Assembly (NCBI RefSeq): GCF_900176345.1
Contig: NZ_FWXU01000017.1
Location: 62,001-126,000, forward strand
Direction of reading: 5' to 3'
Origin: Rhizobium sp. RU36D
GTDB taxonomy: Bacteria > Pseudomonadota > Alphaproteobacteria > Rhizobiales > Rhizobiaceae
DNA length: 64,000 bases
In this document: positions 46,042-55,118 of the stretch, in pieces
How positions within the stretch are numbered: the first letter of the stretch is position 1
Layout of the letters: the number at the start of each line of letters is the position of its first letter
Notes under the pieces: generated by a model
Database searches by the model: none
The model's input: only the letters and a program-made list of their open reading frames with translations
Told to the model about the DNA's origin: nothing
Made by a program: the position numbers and the translations under genes

Positions 46042-46815
46042 TCAGCGGTTCTTGAAGGCCGGTTTGCGCTTCTCGACAAAGGCCGCCATCCCCTCCTTCT
46101 GGTCCTCAGTGGCGAAGAGGGAGTGAAACAGTCGCCGCTCGAAGCGCATGCCCTCCGCGAGCGTCAGCTCGTGGGATCGCGACACGCTTTCCTTGATCAT
46201 GCGCACGGCCGGCTGCGAGAAGGAGGCGATCTTGGCCGCGGCCCCCACCGCCTCATCGATCAACGTCTCGGGCGCAACCACGCGCGCGACGAGGCCCGAG
46301 CGTTCCGCTTCTTCCGCAGACATCATCCGGCCCGTCATGCAGAGATCCATCGCCTTGGCCTTTCCGACGGCGCGCGTCAGCCGCTGGGTGCCGCCCATGC
46401 CGGGAATGACGCCGAGCGTAATCTCCGGCTGGCCGAACTTGGCGGTCGTCGAGGCGATGATGAAATCGCACATCATGGCAAGCTCGCAGCCGCCGCCCAG
46501 CGCAAAGCCGGAAACGGCCGCGATCATGGGTTTGCGGAAGGCTGCGACCTCGTCCCAGCCGCCGATGAAGTCGCCCATATACATATCGACGAAATCGAGT
46601 TCTTGCATTTCCTTGATGTCGGCACCGGCGGCGAAGGCCTTTTCCGAGCCGGTCAGAACCACGGCGCCGATGGCGGCATCCGCCTGAAGCGCCGACAGCA
46701 CCGCGCGCAGTTCCGTCAGGACCTTGGCATTCAGCGCATTCAACGCCTGCGGCCGGTTCAGGGTGATGATCGCCACGGCATCGCGGGTTTCCAAGAGAAG
46801 GGTTTCATAGCTCAT
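46042..46815 (-). CDS. Enoyl-CoA hydratase/isomerase family protein
   Basis: 257 residues, typical crotonase length. [15 protein letters not shown] holds the oxyanion-hole AGADIK motif, and [19 protein letters not shown] the second oxyanion and catalytic Glu region; the second Glu follows in [20 protein letters not shown]. Such enzymes hydrate 2-enoyl-CoA in beta-oxidation, and both catalytic Glu positions appear present. It lies between mutM and rpsT, a conserved rhizobial position. The exact chain-length preference is unknown. Confidence 0.92.
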   Translation of the reverse strand: MSYETLLLETRDAVAIITLNRPQALNALNAKVLTELRAVLSALQADAAIGAVVLTGSEKAFAAGADIKEMQELDFVDMYMGDFIGGWDEVAAFRKPMIAAVSGFALGGGCELAMMCDFIIASTTAKFGQPEITLGVIPGMGGTQRLTRAVGKAKAMDLCMTGRMMSAEEAERSGLVARVVAPETLIDEAVGAAAKIASFSQPAVRMIKESVSRSHELTLAEGMRFERRLFHSLFATEDQKEGMAAFVEKRKPAFKNR

Positions 46816-46843
46816 GTGTCGCTCCCATGCTCACTCACCAGCT

Positions 46844-47728
46844 CTATCTCTGGCATATATCACAGTAAAAAGATGATCGCCCGCCGTGGACTGCCCGAAG
46901 GATTGGCGTGCCGCAGGCCGGGCAGGGTTCGCCCTCGCGGTCATAGACGCTGAAGCGATGCTGGAAATAGCCGAGCGTGCCGTCCGCCTGGATATGGTCG
47001 CGCAGGGAGGAGCCGCCCGCCTCGATCGCCTCGGCGATCACCTCGCGGATGGCTGAGGTCAGCAGGCTCAGTTCCTTCCTAGGGCGCCCCGTCGGCGTCA
47101 CGACGGTTGCAGCCGGTCGCGTCGGGGAGAGCCGCGCCCTCCACAAGGCCTCGCAGACATATATATTGCCGAGGCCCGCGATGTTGCGCTGATCGAGCAG
47201 GGCCTGCTTCAGGCCCTGGCTCTTGCCGGCAAAGCGTTCCGCCAACAGATCGGCGCTCAGGCTGTTGCCCACCGGCTCCGGGCCAAGCCCCATCAGGGAT
47301 GGATGAGAGTCGAGGTCCCGGCGCGCGGCCAAGAGCATGAAGCCGAACCGACGGGGATCATTATAGACCACCCGCCGCTGCCCACGTTCGTCCTCCAAAT
47401 GAAAGACCACGTGATCGTGCTTGCCGTCCTTCGAGCGTTCCATATGGAAGACACCGGGCGTCTCAGCCGCATCCGCATCCTCGATGCGGAACGAGCCGGA
47501 CATGCCGAGATGGGCTATGATGGTGGCGCCATCGTCCAGGTCGATCAGCAGATATTTGGCACGGCGTCCCAGACCGAGAATGCGGCGCCCCTGCACGCTC
47601 TCGGCGAAATCTTGCGGCAAGGGAAAGCGCAGGTCGGGCCGTCGCAATTCCAGCCGCGTCACGAAGGCGCCTTCCATGGCGGGCGTCAGTCCTCGCCGGA
47701 CTGTTTCTACTTCGGGCAACTCTGGCAT
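46844..47728 (-). CDS. mutM: Formamidopyrimidine-DNA glycosylase MutM (Fpg)
   Basis: 294 residues. The invariant N-terminus [13 protein letters not shown] provides the catalytic Pro and Glu. [10 protein letters not shown] and the helix-two-turn-helix [16 protein letters not shown] are present, and the zinc finger CPACGTPI...FYCDICQR closes the protein. It removes 8-oxoguanine and nicks the abasic site. It is divergent from ubiE. Confidence 0.97.
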   Translation of the reverse strand: MPELPEVETVRRGLTPAMEGAFVTRLELRRPDLRFPLPQDFAESVQGRRILGLGRRAKYLLIDLDDGATIIAHLGMSGSFRIEDADAAETPGVFHMERSKDGKHDHVVFHLEDERGQRRVVYNDPRRFGFMLLAARRDLDSHPSLMGLGPEPVGNSLSADLLAERFAGKSQGLKQALLDQRNIAGLGNIYVCEALWRARLSPTRPAATVVTPTGRPRKELSLLTSAIREVIAEAIEAGGSSLRDHIQADGTLGYFQHRFSVYDREGEPCPACGTPILRAVHGGRSSFYCDICQR

Positions 47729-47886
47729 CAGGCGTTTCCGTGCCTATCTTTCTTTCTATGCACCGGCCGATCTGTTCTATAGAGCAGCGCCAAGGTGCCG
47801 CAGCCGGCATTCCGGCGGCAGAGATAGCGCGCCGCGAACGATTTCGCTATGGTCAATTCGACCAAGCCAGACAATGGAGTACCCCA

Positions 47887-48663
47887 ATGGCCGAAAGCCG
47901 CACGTCAGCCCAAGGCGGCATGGAAACCTCTTACGGGTTCCGTGATGTCCCGGAAGGGGAAAAGCAGGGTCTCGTCAACGAGGTTTTCCATAAGGTCGCC
48001 AAACGCTACGACATCATGAACGACGTGATGTCGGCGGGGCTGCACCGGGTCTGGAAGGACGCGATGGTCGCGGCGCTCAACCCGCGCAAGGATCCGGCCT
48101 ATCGCGTTCTCGATGTGGCTGGCGGCACCGGCGATATCGCTTTCAGGATCGTCGAGGCTTCGGGTCGCCAGGCGCATGCGACCGTGCTCGACATCAACGG
48201 CTCGATGCTGGGCGTTGGCGCTGAACGGGCCGAGAAGAAGGGCCTGTCGCCCAATCTGACCTTCGTGGAGGCCAATGCGGAAGACCTGCCCTTCGACGCA
48301 AACAGTTTCGACGCCTATACGATCGCCTTCGGCATCCGCAATGTGCCGCGCATCGATGTGGCGCTGAAGGAAGCCCACCGGGTGCTGAAGCGCGGCGGAC
48401 GGCTGCTGGTTCTGGAGTTTTCCGAAGTGGAAATGCCGTTGCTGGACCGGTTTTATGACCAGTGGTCGTTCAACGCCATCCCTCGCTTCGGCAAGATGAT
48501 CACCGGCGACAGCGAACCCTATCAGTATCTGGTGGAATCGATCCGCAAGTTCCCCAACCAGCGCGATTTTGCCACCATGATCTCAGAGGCCGGCTTCTCC
48601 CGTGTGACCTTCACCAACTATACCGGCGGGATCGCCGCGCTGCATTCCGGTTGGAAAATCTGA
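47887..48663 (+). CDS. ubiE: Ubiquinone/menaquinone C-methyltransferase UbiE
   Basis: 258 residues from the ATG at 47887 ([21 protein letters not shown]); a longer open frame to 47740 is not family-like. UbiE motifs: [37 protein letters not shown] (SAM site), [17 protein letters not shown] and [19 protein letters not shown]. It C-methylates the benzoquinol ring. ubiB follows four bases downstream. Confidence 0.96.
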   Translation: MAESRTSAQGGMETSYGFRDVPEGEKQGLVNEVFHKVAKRYDIMNDVMSAGLHRVWKDAMVAALNPRKDPAYRVLDVAGGTGDIAFRIVEASGRQAHATVLDINGSMLGVGAERAEKKGLSPNLTFVEANAEDLPFDANSFDAYTIAFGIRNVPRIDVALKEAHRVLKRGGRLLVLEFSEVEMPLLDRFYDQWSFNAIPRFGKMITGDSEPYQYLVESIRKFPNQRDFATMISEAGFSRVTFTNYTGGIAALHSGWKI

Positions 48664-48667
48664 TCGC

Positions 48668-50245
48668 ATGAGCACGATCGGCGCATATTTCCGCCTGGCG
48701 CAGGTGGGCTGGGTTCTGGTGCGCGAAGGCGTCATCTCCGCCCTGCCGGCAGACGACCTGCCGCCCGCCATTCGCATGGCAAAGTCCTTTGCCGGCCTGT
48801 TCGCCCGCCAGAAGGCGCTCGACCGCGAGCGCTCCGATCGGCTGGCCAAGGCCGTGGCGCGGCTCGGACCGTCCTATGTGAAGATCGGCCAGTTCCTGGC
48901 CACCCGACCCGACGTCGTCGGCACCGAATTTGCGCTGGACCTCTCCGCGCTGCAGGACCGGATGTCCTTCTTCCCGCCTGAGGCGGCAAAGGCGTGCATC
49001 GAAGGATCGCTCGGCCGGCCCGTAGGCGAGCTGTTCACCCAGTTTGGCGCGCCCATCGCCGCAGCCTCCATTGCCCAGGTGCATCCCGGCGAGGTCGAGA
49101 CCCGTGACGGGGAACGGCGCAAGGTGGCGATCAAGGTGATCCGTCCCGGCGTGCGCAAGCGTTTCGCCGACGATCTCGAAGCCATGTATCTCGTCGCCCA
49201 TCTGCAGGAGCGCTTTGTTCCCAATGCGCGCCGCCTGAGGCCCGTCGAGGTGACGCGCACCCTGGAACAGACCACCAAGGTGGAAATGGACCTGCGCCTG
49301 GAAGCGGCGGCACTGTCGGAGATTGCGGAAAACACGCGCGATGATCCGGGCTTCAGGGTTCCTGCCGTCGACTGGGAACGCACCGGTCGAGACGTCATCA
49401 CCATGGAGTGGATCGACGGCATCAAGATGTCGGATGTCGCGGCGCTGAAGGCCGCGGGCCATGACCTGGACAGGCTGGCGGATACTCTGATCCAGTCCTT
49501 CCTGCGTCACACGTTGCGGGACGGCTTCTTCCATGCCGACATGCATCCTGGCAACCTGTTCGTCGATGACGCCGGCATGATCGTTGCCGTCGACATGGGT
49601 ATCGCCGGGCGGCTTGGCAAAAAGGAACGGCGCTTTCTCGCCGAGATCCTCTACGGTTTCATCACGCGGGATTATCTGCGGGTGGCGGAGGTGCATTTCG
49701 AAGCGGGCTATGTGCCGTCCCATCACAATGTCGCAAGTTTCGCCCAGGCGATCCGGGCGATCGGCGAGCCGATCCACGGCCAGCCAGCCGAAACCATCTC
49801 CATGGGCAAGCTGCTGACGCTGCTGTTCGAAGTGACTGAACTGTTCGACATGGAAACGCGGCCCGAACTGGTCATGCTGCAGAAGACCATGGTCGTGGTG
49901 GAGGGCGTCGCCCGCATTCTCAATCCGCGCTTCAACATGTGGAAGGCGTCCGAACCCGTGGTCTCCAGCTGGATCCGCGACAACTTAGGTCCGAAGCGCA
50001 TTGCGGTCGACCTCAAGGACGGTTTGAAGGCGGCACTGCGGCTTGCAGAGGCTGCTCCCGAGATCGCCGCCAAGACGGAAAAGCTGCATGGACAACTGAT
50101 GCAGATGAGCGAGCACGGGCTGCGCTTCGACAAGGAAACGGCGGATGCCATCGGCCGATCGGAAGCCCATCACAACCGGTATGCGCGCCTGGCCCTCTGG
50201 GCAATTGTCGTGCTGCTGGCGGTGATCGCGGTCAAAATCGGTTGA
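48668..50245 (+). CDS. ubiB: UbiB (ABC1/ADCK atypical kinase-like ubiquinone biosynthesis protein)
   Basis: 525 residues. KxGQ motif in LGPSYVKIGQFLATRPDVVG (about 67-86), the Ala-rich loop QFGAPIAAASIAQVHPGEV that replaces the P-loop, and FFHADMHPGNLFVDDAGMIVAVDMG (catalytic/metal segment). The C-terminus has a membrane helix (about 500-522). UbiB is an ATPase aiding coenzyme Q intermediates at the membrane. It is the last canonical gene before the accessory block that separates it from coaBC. Confidence 0.95.
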   Translation: MSTIGAYFRLAQVGWVLVREGVISALPADDLPPAIRMAKSFAGLFARQKALDRERSDRLAKAVARLGPSYVKIGQFLATRPDVVGTEFALDLSALQDRMSFFPPEAAKACIEGSLGRPVGELFTQFGAPIAAASIAQVHPGEVETRDGERRKVAIKVIRPGVRKRFADDLEAMYLVAHLQERFVPNARRLRPVEVTRTLEQTTKVEMDLRLEAAALSEIAENTRDDPGFRVPAVDWERTGRDVITMEWIDGIKMSDVAALKAAGHDLDRLADTLIQSFLRHTLRDGFFHADMHPGNLFVDDAGMIVAVDMGIAGRLGKKERRFLAEILYGFITRDYLRVAEVHFEAGYVPSHHNVASFAQAIRAIGEPIHGQPAETISMGKLLTLLFEVTELFDMETRPELVMLQKTMVVVEGVARILNPRFNMWKASEPVVSSWIRDNLGPKRIAVDLKDGLKAALRLAEAAPEIAAKTEKLHGQLMQMSEHGLRFDKETADAIGRSEAHHNRYARLALWAIVVLLAVIAVKIG

Positions 50246-50280
50246 TCATCCGGCAAAACCTGCTTAACCCGAATTTGACA

Positions 50281-50300
50281 ATCGGCAAGTCTTTGCCGAT
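50281..50300 (+). terminator. Hairpin after ubiB, possible terminator
   Basis: ATCGGCAA (50281-50288) and TTGCCGAT (50293-50300) pair perfectly over 8 bp with loop GTCT, 36 bp after the ubiB stop. No T-run follows, so strength is doubtful. Confidence 0.4.
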
Positions 50301-50373
50301 CTGGCGCCCATCCGGGCCGCTGGCCGCCGACGCGAAAACGACACCACGGGCGCAACGATAGGGCAGGAACACG

Positions 50374-51861
50374 ATGGCCAAGGATAATATCAGCTTCGCC
50401 CGAACGACCTTACTGATGCTGGTCGTCGGTGCCAGCATCCTCGCTGGGCTTATCGTATCGTCTTTGTGGCTGGTGGAGCAGACGCGATCAACCTTCAGCT
50501 ACATCATGGAAGAGCGGCAGATCCGGCGCACCGCCGCAGACCTGCTCCAGAACCTTGTAGACGCAGAAACCGGTCAGCGCGGCTTTGTTCTGACCGGCGA
50601 TGCAACCTTCCTGGAACCCTATAGCGCCTCTCTCGACGACGTACATCGCAACCTCGAACGGTTGGTCAGTGAGGTAAAGAACCGGCCTTCGAAAGAGGCG
50701 CGCATGCCCGATCTGACCCGGCTGGTCGGGCAGAAACTCGCCGAACTCGACCGATCGATCAGCCTGGTCAAGGCAGGTCAGCGCGACGATGCGGTGGCGA
50801 TCGTGCGAACCGGGATCGGCCGGGATCAGATGGCCACCATTCGCGAAATACTGGGATATGTGCGCAGCCAGTCCGACCTCAATGTCGAGGCCGGCGTCAA
50901 CAGGCAGCTTGAATATTCCAATCAGTTGCAGTGGTTCACGATTGGAGGGGCCGTCGCGATCTTCCTTGTCGTCGGCGGCTCCATCGTCATCGTCATGCAG
51001 CACGTGCGGGATCTGGCACGGGCACAGAAAGAAGTCGAAACGCTCAATGCGGGACTTGAAGCCCGGGTCGCGGAGCGCACAGAAGACCTGATACGGGCCA
51101 ACCAGGAGGTGCAGCGCTTTGCCTATATCGTCACCCACGACCTGCGCGCACCGCTCGTCAATGTCATGGGCTTCACGGCCGAACTCGACACGGCGTTGAA
51201 ATCGCTTCAGACCTATGTACTCGCCGATGGCGGCAGTCTCACCCCGGAGCAGATCCAGAATGCACGCCTTGCGGCATCGGAAGACCTTCCGGAGGCGATT
51301 TCCTTCATTCGCTCGTCGACGCGCAAGATGGACGGCCTGATCAATGCCATCCTGAAGATCTCCCGCGATGGTCGCAGGCAGCTGAAGCCTGAAAAGATTG
51401 ACCTGAAAGAATTGGTGGAGGCGACCAGCGCCAGCGTTCATCACCAGATTGCCGAAACCGACGGCCACGTCGATATCCAGGTGAAGAAGCCCTCGATCAT
51501 CTCGGATAAATTGTCATTGGAGCAAATACTTGGTAACCTTTTCGACAATGCTGTGAAATATAAGCATGCTGAGCGCCCCTTGATCATGGCGGTGCGGGTC
51601 GAACCGGAAGGCCGGCAGATGGTCCGCATCGAAGTGGAAGACAATGGGCGCGGCATTGCGCAAGAGGACCACGAACGGATCTTCGAGCTGTTTCGGCGGG
51701 CCGGGCAACAGGACAAGGTCGGAGAGGGCATCGGTTTGGCCCATGTCCGGTCGCTGGCACGGAACCTGGGCGGTGAGATTACCGTTAAGTCGGAACTTGG
51801 AAAAGGATCGACCTTCGTACTGCGCCTGCCATCAGACCTTTCGCGAATTGTACGGAGTTGA
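50374..51861 (+). CDS. CHASE3-domain membrane sensor histidine kinase
   Basis: 495 residues. Membrane helix about 12-34, a periplasmic CHASE3 domain about 38-180 (NLVDAETGQRGFVLTGDATF is its hallmark), second helix about 188-208, then a coiled coil (212-245). The HisKA site is His255 in FAYIVTHDLRAPLVN. The HATPase_c domain has an N-box NLFDNAVKYKH (about 388), G1 EDNGRGIA (about 422), an F-box and G2 GEGIGLAHV (about 450). The HisKA sequence is of the type paired with short Rcp1-like regulators. Ligand unknown. A single-domain receiver gene starts three bases after its stop. Confidence 0.9.
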   Translation: MAKDNISFARTTLLMLVVGASILAGLIVSSLWLVEQTRSTFSYIMEERQIRRTAADLLQNLVDAETGQRGFVLTGDATFLEPYSASLDDVHRNLERLVSEVKNRPSKEARMPDLTRLVGQKLAELDRSISLVKAGQRDDAVAIVRTGIGRDQMATIREILGYVRSQSDLNVEAGVNRQLEYSNQLQWFTIGGAVAIFLVVGGSIVIVMQHVRDLARAQKEVETLNAGLEARVAERTEDLIRANQEVQRFAYIVTHDLRAPLVNVMGFTAELDTALKSLQTYVLADGGSLTPEQIQNARLAASEDLPEAISFIRSSTRKMDGLINAILKISRDGRRQLKPEKIDLKELVEATSASVHHQIAETDGHVDIQVKKPSIISDKLSLEQILGNLFDNAVKYKHAERPLIMAVRVEPEGRQMVRIEVEDNGRGIAQEDHERIFELFRRAGQQDKVGEGIGLAHVRSLARNLGGEITVKSELGKGSTFVLRLPSDLSRIVRS

Positions 51862-51864
51862 CGA

Positions 51865-52302
51865 ATGAAGGCCGTGGGAAAAGAAGTCACCATCATCATG
51901 ATCGAGGACGACGAGGGTCACGCCCGTCTGATCGAGAAGAATGTGCGCCGCGCCGGCGTCAACAACGAGATCATTCCGTTCACCAACGGGACGGAGGCGC
52001 TGGACTTTATCCTGGGCAAGGACCGCAGCGGCGAAGTTTCGCGGGATCGATATCTGCTGATCCTGCTCGATCTCAACTTGCCGGATATGTCCGGGACGGA
52101 TATCCTCGACAAAGTCAAATCCAACCCGCATACGCGCCGCCTGCCAGTCGTCATTCTCACGACGACCGATGACGAACGCGAAATCCAGCGCTGTTACGAC
52201 CTCGGGGCGAATGTCTATATTACGAAACCAGTGGACTACGACAATTTCGCCAATGCCATCCGGCAGTTGGGCCTGTTCTTCTCGGTCATGCAGATCCCCT
52301 GA
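51865..52302 (+). CDS. Single-domain response regulator (CheY/Rcp1-like)
   Basis: 145 residues, receiver domain only. Acidic pocket IEDDEGHARLIEKN (Asp15/16), phospho-acceptor Asp69 in LLILLDLNLPDMSG, Thr99-101 region in PVVILTTTDD, and Lys121 in YITKPVD. The extended loop GKDRSGEVSRDRYL before the acceptor resembles Rcp1-type partners of phytochrome-like kinases. It has no output domain, so it probably relays phosphate. Cognate kinase is likely the adjacent CHASE3 protein (3-nt gap). Confidence 0.9.
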   Translation: MKAVGKEVTIIMIEDDEGHARLIEKNVRRAGVNNEIIPFTNGTEALDFILGKDRSGEVSRDRYLLILLDLNLPDMSGTDILDKVKSNPHTRRLPVVILTTTDDEREIQRCYDLGANVYITKPVDYDNFANAIRQLGLFFSVMQIP

Positions 52303-52317
52303 AACGGGCGCCGCCCG

Positions 52318-53352
52318 ATGAGCATGTGCATCCTTTATCTGGACGATGACGTCGCGATCGTGAGGCTCGTCCAGAAGGCACTGGGTCGCCTTGGCCATGA
52401 GGTCGTGCATGCCGAGGACCTTGATGCGGCGCTTCAGCACTTGTCTGACCGGCGCTTTGATGCCGTCGTCCTCGACCATTACCTGCGCGGCACGACCGGG
52501 CATGACGTACTGCATCGATTTCATGCCGAGGGCATCACGCTTCCCGTGGTCTACGTAACCGGCTCGAACGAGGCGAGCATCGCCATCGAAGCGATGAAGG
52601 CCGGAGCTGCCGATTATGTCATCAAGACCGTCAGCGACGACTTTCTGCCGCTGTTGATCTCGGCCATCGAGCAATCTATAGCCACAGCCCAATTGCGGGA
52701 GGCCAAGGCCAGGGCCGATGAGGAGATCCGCCTGGGCAAGGAGCGTGCGGAAGCGCTGCTGGCCGAAGTGAATCATCGGGTCGCCAATTCGCTGGCGCTG
52801 GTGGCGAGCCTGCTGCGCCTGCAGATTTCCAATTCGCAGAGCGAAGACGTGCGCATGGAGCTTGCGGAGACACAGGCGCGTATCAATGCCATAGCCGGCA
52901 TGCATCGCAGCCTCTACACATCAGACGATGTCAGCCGGGTGGAGATGGATCGCTATCTCGGTCGTTTGACCAGCGAGATCAGCAACTCGCTTGCAGGCCC
53001 TGACGGCGCGGTTCATCTGACGCTCGAGTCAGACCCCATATCCCTCTCGGCCGACCAGGCGGTTTCTGTAGGCATGGTTGTCACGGAACTGGTAACCAAT
53101 GCCTTCAAATACGCCTATCCCGAGGGCGCGGGCGGCGAGATCCGCGTGCGGCTGAGGCAGGTAGAAGAGATGCGCGCGCTTCTGTCCGTCGAGGACGACG
53201 GTGTCGGCGTGACGTCTGGTGCCGCGCCGAAAGGCACCGGGCTTGGCAGCCGGATCGTCAAGGCCATGGCGCTCAGCCTCGGGCCGGGCCTGGAATATCG
53301 TCCGACCGAACGCGGCACCTGTGCCGAGGTGCCAATTCATCTGAAAGCGTAA
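52318..53352 (+). CDS. Hybrid protein: receiver domain fused to a HisKA_2/HWE-type histidine kinase
   Basis: 344 residues, predicted cytosolic. An N-terminal receiver (about 4-120, Asp9-11, acceptor Asp53 in AVVLDHYLRG, Lys103 in DYVIKTVSD) precedes a short helical linker and a HisKA_2 domain with His153 in LLAEVNHRVANSLALVASL. A HATPase follows (N-box MVVTELVTNAFKYAYP near 246, then DDGVGV and GTGLGSRIV). This order (receiver first, kinase second) fits a phosphate-regulated kinase that outputs to another regulator. It lies 15 bases after the single-domain regulator. Confidence 0.88.
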   Translation: MSMCILYLDDDVAIVRLVQKALGRLGHEVVHAEDLDAALQHLSDRRFDAVVLDHYLRGTTGHDVLHRFHAEGITLPVVYVTGSNEASIAIEAMKAGAADYVIKTVSDDFLPLLISAIEQSIATAQLREAKARADEEIRLGKERAEALLAEVNHRVANSLALVASLLRLQISNSQSEDVRMELAETQARINAIAGMHRSLYTSDDVSRVEMDRYLGRLTSEISNSLAGPDGAVHLTLESDPISLSADQAVSVGMVVTELVTNAFKYAYPEGAGGEIRVRLRQVEEMRALLSVEDDGVGVTSGAAPKGTGLGSRIVKAMALSLGPGLEYRPTERGTCAEVPIHLKA

Positions 53353-53434
53353 GACATTCCATCGCTGGTCGGCCTGGCCTGAATGCATCTGAAGATGACG
53401 CGCAAGGACCATAATCTCGAACCAGAGGCGGCCT

Positions 53435-55036
53435 ATGATGGTCGCCATTCGTCATAGCAGAGGGACAGGCAGCCGCATGGTGCGATCCGTGCTTGAATTG
53501 TCGGGCCAGGAACTGTCATTTGCCGATCTGCACAGGATCGGCAACGGCTCGGTGACCCCGACGCCTTCGGCCGCCGGCCTGGAGCGGGTCCGCCAGGCAC
53601 GCGCCGTATTGGAGCGCGCCATTGCCGCGGGCGTGCCGGTCTATGGTGCGACGACCGGCGTCGGCGCGATGAAGGATGTGGAATGGTCGGTGGCGGAACT
53701 CGACCGCTTCAATCTTGGCCTTGTGCGCGCCCATCACTTCGGCACTGGCGAGGCCTTTCCCTGCTCCGTGGTGCGCAATGCACTGGCGATCCGCATCAAC
53801 ACCACGCTGACCGGCCATGTGGGCTGCAGCCCGGAACTGGTCGAGGCCTTTCTGGCGCTCCTCAGCGCCGATGTCATTCCTGTGGTACGCCGCACCGGCT
53901 CGATCGGCTGCGCGGATATCGGTCTCATGGGCCAGATCGGCGCCGTGCTGACCGGCGTGGGCGAAGCCGTTCACAAGGGCCGGCGCATGTCCGCGGCCGA
54001 TGCCTTTGCCGCGGCCGGTCTCAGCGCCGTGCGCATGGCGCCGCGCGACGGGCTGGCATCGCTTGGGGTCAATGCGGTCAGCTTTGCTGCTGCCGCCGAA
54101 GCCACCCGCGCCGCAGCCTCCACCGTGCGCACCTTGCTCGCCACCGGCATGATGGCGGCCGCGGCGCTCGGCGCCTCGCGCGATCCCTGGCTTGCCGTGA
54201 CCTATGTGGGCACGACGCGCGAGGCCATGATCGGCGAATGGCTCTGCCAGGCATCGGAAGGCTGGGACTGGCCGGAAGGCACCCATGTTCAGGATCCGCT
54301 CAGCCTGCGCATGATCCCGCAAGTGTTTGGCTCCGTGTTCGAGAGCCTGCTGTCGTCAGGCGAGCGGCTGATCGCGGCGACCGCGCGCTGCGACGACAAT
54401 CCGATTATCGCCGGCGATCGTGTTCTGACATCAGGCGGGTCGCTGCCGCTCGACGTCACCGTGCTTCTGGAAGCCAGCATCCTGTGCATGGCCCATGCGG
54501 CGCGCAATGCCTTCAACCGCTGCGTGATCCTGGGTAACGGCCAGCGCCGCAACCTGCCCGTCAACCTGGTGCCGCAGGGTGCGATCGCCACGGGCTTCGG
54601 GCCGATCATCAAGCTGGCCGGTGAAATCTTCTCACGGGTGCTGTCGATGTCAAACCCGGTTTCGGCCCAGTCCCTGGTGGTCGCCGGTGGCATGGAGGAC
54701 GAGGCCGCGTTCCTGCCGCTCGTCATCGAGCGCCTGGACCGGCAGATGCGGGCCTTGAAGCGCATGTCGGCACTCGAAGCCCTGCTCTCGGCGCAGGCCA
54801 TGGATATCATGGGCGATAAACCCAAGGGCGTTGCCGGGCTGATCTATGGCGTCGTGCGCCGCCATGCCGCCTTTTACGATGTGGACCGCCCCTTGTCTGC
54901 GGAGGTCGAGGCGATCGAGGAGGAACTGGCATCGGAGGCCTTTGATGCCGAACTGGTCAGCCTGTTGCCGATGGCCGGGATTGATCGCTTTTTTGCGCTG
55001 GGAATTCATGGCCTTGCCGCCGCAAAGGCAGCGTGA
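53435..55036 (+). CDS. Histidine/phenylalanine ammonia-lyase-family protein with altered MIO motif
   Basis: 533 residues (519 from an alternative ATG at 53477). The fold blocks of aromatic amino acid lyases are all recognisable: VYGATTGVGAMK (catalytic Tyr70 kept), RAHHFGTGE, HVGCSPELVEAFLALL, VQDPLSLRMIPQVFGS and CDDNPIIAGDRVLTSGG. The MIO-forming tripeptide is not. Normal GSVGASGDLAPL reads GSIGCADIGLMG, so Ala-Ser-Gly is Cys159-Ala160-Asp161. The LLNGTQ block reads SLGVNAV, and YSLR reads LSLR. The usual Ser precursor of the prosthetic group is absent, so ammonia-lyase activity is doubtful. No hut genes are nearby. Confidence 0.85.
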   Translation: MMVAIRHSRGTGSRMVRSVLELSGQELSFADLHRIGNGSVTPTPSAAGLERVRQARAVLERAIAAGVPVYGATTGVGAMKDVEWSVAELDRFNLGLVRAHHFGTGEAFPCSVVRNALAIRINTTLTGHVGCSPELVEAFLALLSADVIPVVRRTGSIGCADIGLMGQIGAVLTGVGEAVHKGRRMSAADAFAAAGLSAVRMAPRDGLASLGVNAVSFAAAAEATRAAASTVRTLLATGMMAAAALGASRDPWLAVTYVGTTREAMIGEWLCQASEGWDWPEGTHVQDPLSLRMIPQVFGSVFESLLSSGERLIAATARCDDNPIIAGDRVLTSGGSLPLDVTVLLEASILCMAHAARNAFNRCVILGNGQRRNLPVNLVPQGAIATGFGPIIKLAGEIFSRVLSMSNPVSAQSLVVAGGMEDEAAFLPLVIERLDRQMRALKRMSALEALLSAQAMDIMGDKPKGVAGLIYGVVRRHAAFYDVDRPLSAEVEAIEEELASEAFDAELVSLLPMAGIDRFFALGIHGLAAAKAA

Positions 55037-55118
55037 TGCGGCGCGGCCGAGCGCGGATTTGACCCGCTCCGATTTTCCGATAGGTTGCGGCCACTGACCG
55101 CCACGGAGCCTTTGTACT

